The notes beneath the pieces are model-generated. The model saw only the letters and a program-made list of their open reading frames with translations, had not been told where the DNA came from and did no database searches. A stretch of DNA of 64,000 bases from positions 1 through 64,000 of the forward strand of contig VXLL01000035.1 of assembly GCA_009841615.1 (NCBI GenBank), written 5' to 3'. Shown piece by piece: positions 60,807-64,000 of this stretch. This stretch comes from Gammaproteobacteria bacterium (GTDB taxonomy: Bacteria; Pseudomonadota; Gammaproteobacteria; Pseudomonadales; Azotimanducaceae). Within the stretch, counting starts at the first letter, position 1, and each line of letters opens with the position of its first letter. Both the position numbers and the translations under genes were made by a program.

Positions 60807-62120
60807 TTACGCCGTTCTGACTTCTGGGAGCTCTTCGCCCTCAGATCGAGCAACTATCGCAGCAATTGTAAGGTCGCTGGTGACGTTGGTCGAGGTTCGG
60901 CACATGTCAAGAATTCGATCAACTGCTAGGATGATCGCGAGCCATTCGGCTGGTAAATCCAAGACAAGCAAGATCAGGGTTATAGCGACAAGACTGGCTG
61001 CCGGTACCCCAGCAACACCGATGGATGTGACAAGAGCTAGCAAGACGACGAGAAGTTGATCGACGATAGTAAGGTCGACACCATACACTACCGAATAAAT
61101 CTGCGCGATGAAGATCACCGCCACGCACTCGTATAGTGCTGTGCCATCCATATTGACGGTTGCGCCGAGCGGTAAAACAAAACTAGAAACTCGTTTTGAA
61201 ACGCCTGCTTCTTGCGCACTTTCGATCGTAACTGGTAGCGTTGCGGAAGAAGAAGCAGTAGAAAACGCGGTGAGTTGTGCTTTTACGACCTTACCGTAAT
61301 ACTTAAGAGGGTTGACTCGAGCCAAAAAGACCTGCATTAAGGGTAACCAAACAAAAAAGTGGATTATCAGTGCCGCCAAGACCGTTACGACGAACCAGGC
61401 CAGTGGTTTAAATGCATCGAAGCCGGTTTGAATTAACACCACCGTGACAAGCGCAAAGACTCCAATGGGCGCAAATCGAATGATCCAAAGCGTGACCGCG
61501 ATCGTCACATCGTACATTCCCTGCCACAGGTTGTCGATGGTTTCCCGGACCGCCCCAGTGAGCTTAGTTGTAAAGAACCCAAACACCACAGCGACAAAGA
61601 TTATCGCGAGCAATCCGGTGTTGTTCGTCAAAGCATCAAAAATGTTAGGTGGTACGGCGCGAACGATGATTTGGACTAAGTCCCACCAACTACGGCCTTC
61701 GACTCGAGCAGCCATGTCCGACGCATCCGCACCTTCAATGCCGGTGACTAGTGCCTGTGCATTTTCAATCTGCATATTTCCAGGTTGAATCACATTGACC
61801 AAGGCCAATCCCGTGAAAATGGCGATGATCCCAGTAAGCAGATAGAGTGCAATGGTTTTGCCCCCGATCCGCCCAAAGGACTTTTGACTAGCCATACCAG
61901 CCACCCCTACCGCAATCGCGGCGAAAACCAAAGGGACCACTATCATCTTTAGGGCATTGATAAACAAGGTACCGAATATACCGATCCAATTACCAATAGA
62001 CGCTTCTGTTTCTGCACTCAACTCGGCAGCATTTATCGAGAATGCGACAATACAAGCGAGTGCTAACGCTATCAAAATGTGCCAAGCCAAGTACTTTGCA
62101 CTCAGGAGTTCTTTAAACAA
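60807..62120 (-). CDS. dicarboxylate/amino acid:cation symporter (DAACS family)
   Basis: 437 residues. The serine-rich reentrant loop AFSTASSSATLPVT and the motif VLPLGATVNMDGTALYECV are family hallmarks (GltP, DctA, EAAT). It would import glutamate, aspartate or C4-dicarboxylates with Na+ or H+. The start is TTG with GGAGGT five bases upstream. Confidence 0.93.
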   Translation of the reverse strand: MFKELLSAKYLAWHILIALALACIVAFSINAAELSAETEASIGNWIGIFGTLFINALKMIVVPLVFAAIAVGVAGMASQKSFGRIGGKTIALYLLTGIIAIFTGLALVNVIQPGNMQIENAQALVTGIEGADASDMAARVEGRSWWDLVQIIVRAVPPNIFDALTNNTGLLAIIFVAVVFGFFTTKLTGAVRETIDNLWQGMYDVTIAVTLWIIRFAPIGVFALVTVVLIQTGFDAFKPLAWFVVTVLAALIIHFFVWLPLMQVFLARVNPLKYYGKVVKAQLTAFSTASSSATLPVTIESAQEAGVSKRVSSFVLPLGATVNMDGTALYECVAVIFIAQIYSVVYGVDLTIVDQLLVVLLALVTSIGVAGVPAASLVAITLILLVLDLPAEWLAIILAVDRILDMCRTSTNVTSDLTIAAIVARSEGEELPEVRTA

Positions 62121-62433
62121 AATCTACCTCCAATTTCATTCGATCAATGGAACGAGCGCGTTTGCGATCTTCGTCGTTATAACGCGCATGAACTACATTG
62201 TAGTAAAGAGAGTTTTGGGAGCGTAGCTACTAGTTACTTAAGACACCAATCCTCGGAAAGCCTATGGTTGAGTGTGGTGAATTCTCTCAAGACTCTTACA
62301 ACCTCGAGTTGTATCGAAACTGTGATCGGAATCGGTGGTGAGTGCGTCAGTAGTGGAGCCCAGGACGATTGTTAAAAGGACAGTCTCGTACGGCACCTTA
62401 GAACCTTGAGTCTGTTTACCGGTATATCCTAAA
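62121..62433. other. 313-base intergenic region upstream of the symporter
   Basis: Both flanking genes are on the minus strand. The GGAGGT of the symporter lies at its left end. Apart from that I see no gene, RNA or clear promoter. Confidence 0.35.
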
Positions 62434-63135
62434 TTAATGCGATTTGCGAATACGTGAGCGCGCTGCATCAACCATTTTTTTGGCAACGAGTGGAAAGAGT
62501 CCAAGTGCGACCAGCGAGAGTATGAGTGCCCACGACAGGATCCCAGAAGCAGACTGCAATTTACCTAGTTCTTTGCCAGAATTAACGTACAAAAACGTTC
62601 CAGGCAACATACCTAGTTGCGTTACCCAGTAATACGTCCACAGACGTATCGGGGTCAGTGCCATTACGAAATTAACCACAAAATACGGCACGACAGGAGC
62701 AACCCGAAGACCAAAGAGATAAAACGCACCCTCTTCTGCCACTCCACGGTTAATGAGGCTTAAGTGCGTGCTGAACTTCTTTTGGACGTAGTCGCGCAAG
62801 ACATAGCGAGCCAAAATAAAGGCGCAGACTGCACCTAGAGCACTCGCGAACACAACCACGATAGTCCCCCTCATCGTTCCAAAGACTGCGCCCCCAATCA
62901 GAGTTAGTAAGGTCGCGCTCGGGATTGATAGGCTAGTCAATACCACATAAATTGCTATGTACGTAGCAATAAAAAGAGCAGGATGCGCTAGACAAAGGTC
63001 GACGATGGCACTTCGTTGCCGTTGTAAATATTCAAATGAGAGATACTCGTTTAGCGGTAAGAAAAAGAATAACGCAATACACACAATCACAGCGGCTGCT
63101 AGTACGAGCTTCAAGATGTTTTTAGCAGAAAGCAT
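62434..63135 (-). CDS. TVP38/TMEM64-family membrane protein
   Basis: 233 residues with about five membrane helices. The SNARE-associated (DedA-like, VTT) domain is visible: GGAVFGTMRGTIVVVFASALGA, FILARYVLRDYV, FGLRVAPVVPYFVVNFVMAL and GMLPGTFLYVNSG. In relatives such proteins act in lipid scrambling or membrane homeostasis. A role is not shown here. Confidence 0.85.
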   Translation of the reverse strand: MLSAKNILKLVLAAAVIVCIALFFFLPLNEYLSFEYLQRQRSAIVDLCLAHPALFIATYIAIYVVLTSLSIPSATLLTLIGGAVFGTMRGTIVVVFASALGAVCAFILARYVLRDYVQKKFSTHLSLINRGVAEEGAFYLFGLRVAPVVPYFVVNFVMALTPIRLWTYYWVTQLGMLPGTFLYVNSGKELGKLQSASGILSWALILSLVALGLFPLVAKKMVDAARSRIRKSH

Positions 63136-63194
63136 CGTTACTTGAGATTGTTGAAGGACTGATGCAGGCTGCGATGTCGGTGAAGAACAAAGAA

Positions 63195-63230
63195 AATGCT
63201 CTTACCACTCAAAAGCGTGGTAAGAGCATT
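63195..63230 (-). terminator. terminator of the TonB-dependent receptor at the right edge
   Basis: AATGCTCTTACCAC and GTGGTAAGAGCATT are a perfect 14-bp inverted repeat with an 8-base loop, followed on the minus strand by a T-rich run (TTTTCTTTG). It lies 28 bases beyond the receptor stop codon. Confidence 0.85.
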
Positions 63231-63258
63231 AACTCGAACTATTTCGGACTAGAAAAAC

Positions 63259-64000
63259 TTACTTTACAGAATAACGGAAAGAAACGCCCGCGACACGTGG
63301 TTCGGTTAGGAAGTAGTTGCGGAAGAATCCCGATGAGTCTGAGGTTAAATACATCCCAGTAACGTTGTCGTTGTCTTCAAGATTTCGAATCCAGCCTTTC
63401 AGCATAATCCGTCCGTTTCGGCTCTCAAACGTTGCACTAACGTTCATCTGCGTCCATGCATCGATTTCGTCACCTGCGGTGTTGAATTCTCGACTGTAGG
63501 ACTCGCTCTGCCAGTAGTAGTCCCATCTCAGAGACAGCTTTCCGTTAAGCATACCAAAAGGAGAATCAGTACTGTAAGTCAACCCTATCTTAAAGGTGTG
63601 TTCCGGCGAGTTCGGTAACGAGTTTCCATCGAGATCTGACGGTAATCCGTCCGAAGTTTCGACACCAAGAGCATCCAGAAACGCTCTTGAGAAGTATGCG
63701 GGAATTGACACACCAAATTCATTCACTGGATACGAGACCGACACAGCGGTCAAGCCGTTACGAATGTCCGCAGTCGCGCCTCTCGCTAACGCTGCTGCGA
63801 CGACCTCGTTGGTGATGTGTGCTTTACGCGCGATGAAGTTAATCCCCGTTAACACGCCTGGGTCCACGTTGTTCAGAACAATCCAATCGTCATTGCCAGC
63901 AGTACGATTCAAAGGATCAAGAGACATTGAGCCGTCGACAGCAGTGTTCAAGTAGCTGTACGCGTAATCGACGATAAGATTTGGCATACCATCAATGGTG
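63259..64000 (-). CDS. TonB-dependent receptor, C-terminal fragment (cut by window edge)
   Basis: The frame is open to the window edge; about 247 residues are visible. They look like the last strands of an outer-membrane barrel: the segment SLRWDYYWQSESYSREFN, the late WIRNLEDNDNVTGMYLTSDSSG, and the end GVSFRYSV plus Lys. An internal ATG at 63987 is not the true start. The ligand is unknown. Confidence 0.75.
   Translation of the reverse strand, partial: TIDGMPNLIVDYAYSYLNTAVDGSMSLDPLNRTAGNDDWIVLNNVDPGVLTGINFIARKAHITNEVVAAALARGATADIRNGLTAVSVSYPVNEFGVSIPAYFSRAFLDALGVETSDGLPSDLDGNSLPNSPEHTFKIGLTYSTDSPFGMLNGKLSLRWDYYWQSESYSREFNTAGDEIDAWTQMNVSATFESRNGRIMLKGWIRNLEDNDNVTGMYLTSDSSGFFRNYFLTEPRVAGVSFRYSVK

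Overview
The window looks like the chromosomal replication-origin region of a gammaproteobacterium, by eye slightly AT-rich. The basis is gene order: the minus-strand run rpmH-rnpA-yidD-yidC-mnmE-mnmG-rsmG-parA-parB-atpIBEFHAGDC-glmU-glmS on the left of the origin, and dnaA-dnaN-recF-gyrB on the plus strand to its right, with trkA-rsmB-fmt-def further out. This is the arrangement known from Pseudomonas-like gammaproteobacteria. TonB-dependent receptors, a eukaryotic-type glutamine synthetase and a tryptophan-to-kynurenine cluster suggest a free-living, probably marine, peptide- or polymer-using heterotroph. The genus cannot be named from this sequence.
Layout. Positions 1-4.2 kb hold four tandem 306-residue paralogs, each fusing a minimal nucleotidyltransferase domain to a HEPN-like helical domain, followed by a small two-helix membrane protein. 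Positions 4.4-9.4 kb hold two tandem membrane-anchored helical-repeat paralogs and a cysteine-rich exported protein, none of known function. At 9.8 kb is a solitary N4-cytosine-type DNA methyltransferase. From 10.9 to 30.1 kb is the conserved cell-wall precursor, ATP synthase, chromosome segregation, tRNA modification and membrane insertion block, interrupted at 25.5-26.0 kb by a decayed hicBA toxin-antitoxin pair. The oriC candidate, with DnaA boxes, lies at 30.1-30.7 kb. From 30.7 to 36.8 kb is dnaA-dnaN-recF-gyrB. Three perfect 16-bp parS palindromes lie at 34.28, 40.40 and 43.72 kb, matching the ParAB encoded on the other side of the origin. From 37 to 46 kb are a TonB-dependent receptor, potassium uptake genes and rsmB-fmt-def.
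From 46 to 64 kb the content is more accessory: a CDP-alcohol phosphatidyltransferase, a divergent kynurenine module (formamidase versus tryptophan dioxygenase and kynureninase), GSII, ArfB, a canonical split HepT-MntA toxin-antitoxin pair, RsgA, a ZIP transporter, an orphan AceE-type E1, transporters, a TVP38-type membrane protein and the 3' end of another TonB-dependent receptor cut by the window edge.
The strongest candidates for something undescribed are the four-gene fused NTase-HEPN array with its mosaic conservation, seen in the same window as a canonical two-gene HepT-MntA system, and the cysteine-rich exported protein. Many genes here, including dnaA, recF, rnpA, yidD, kynU and aceE, appear to start with TTG.
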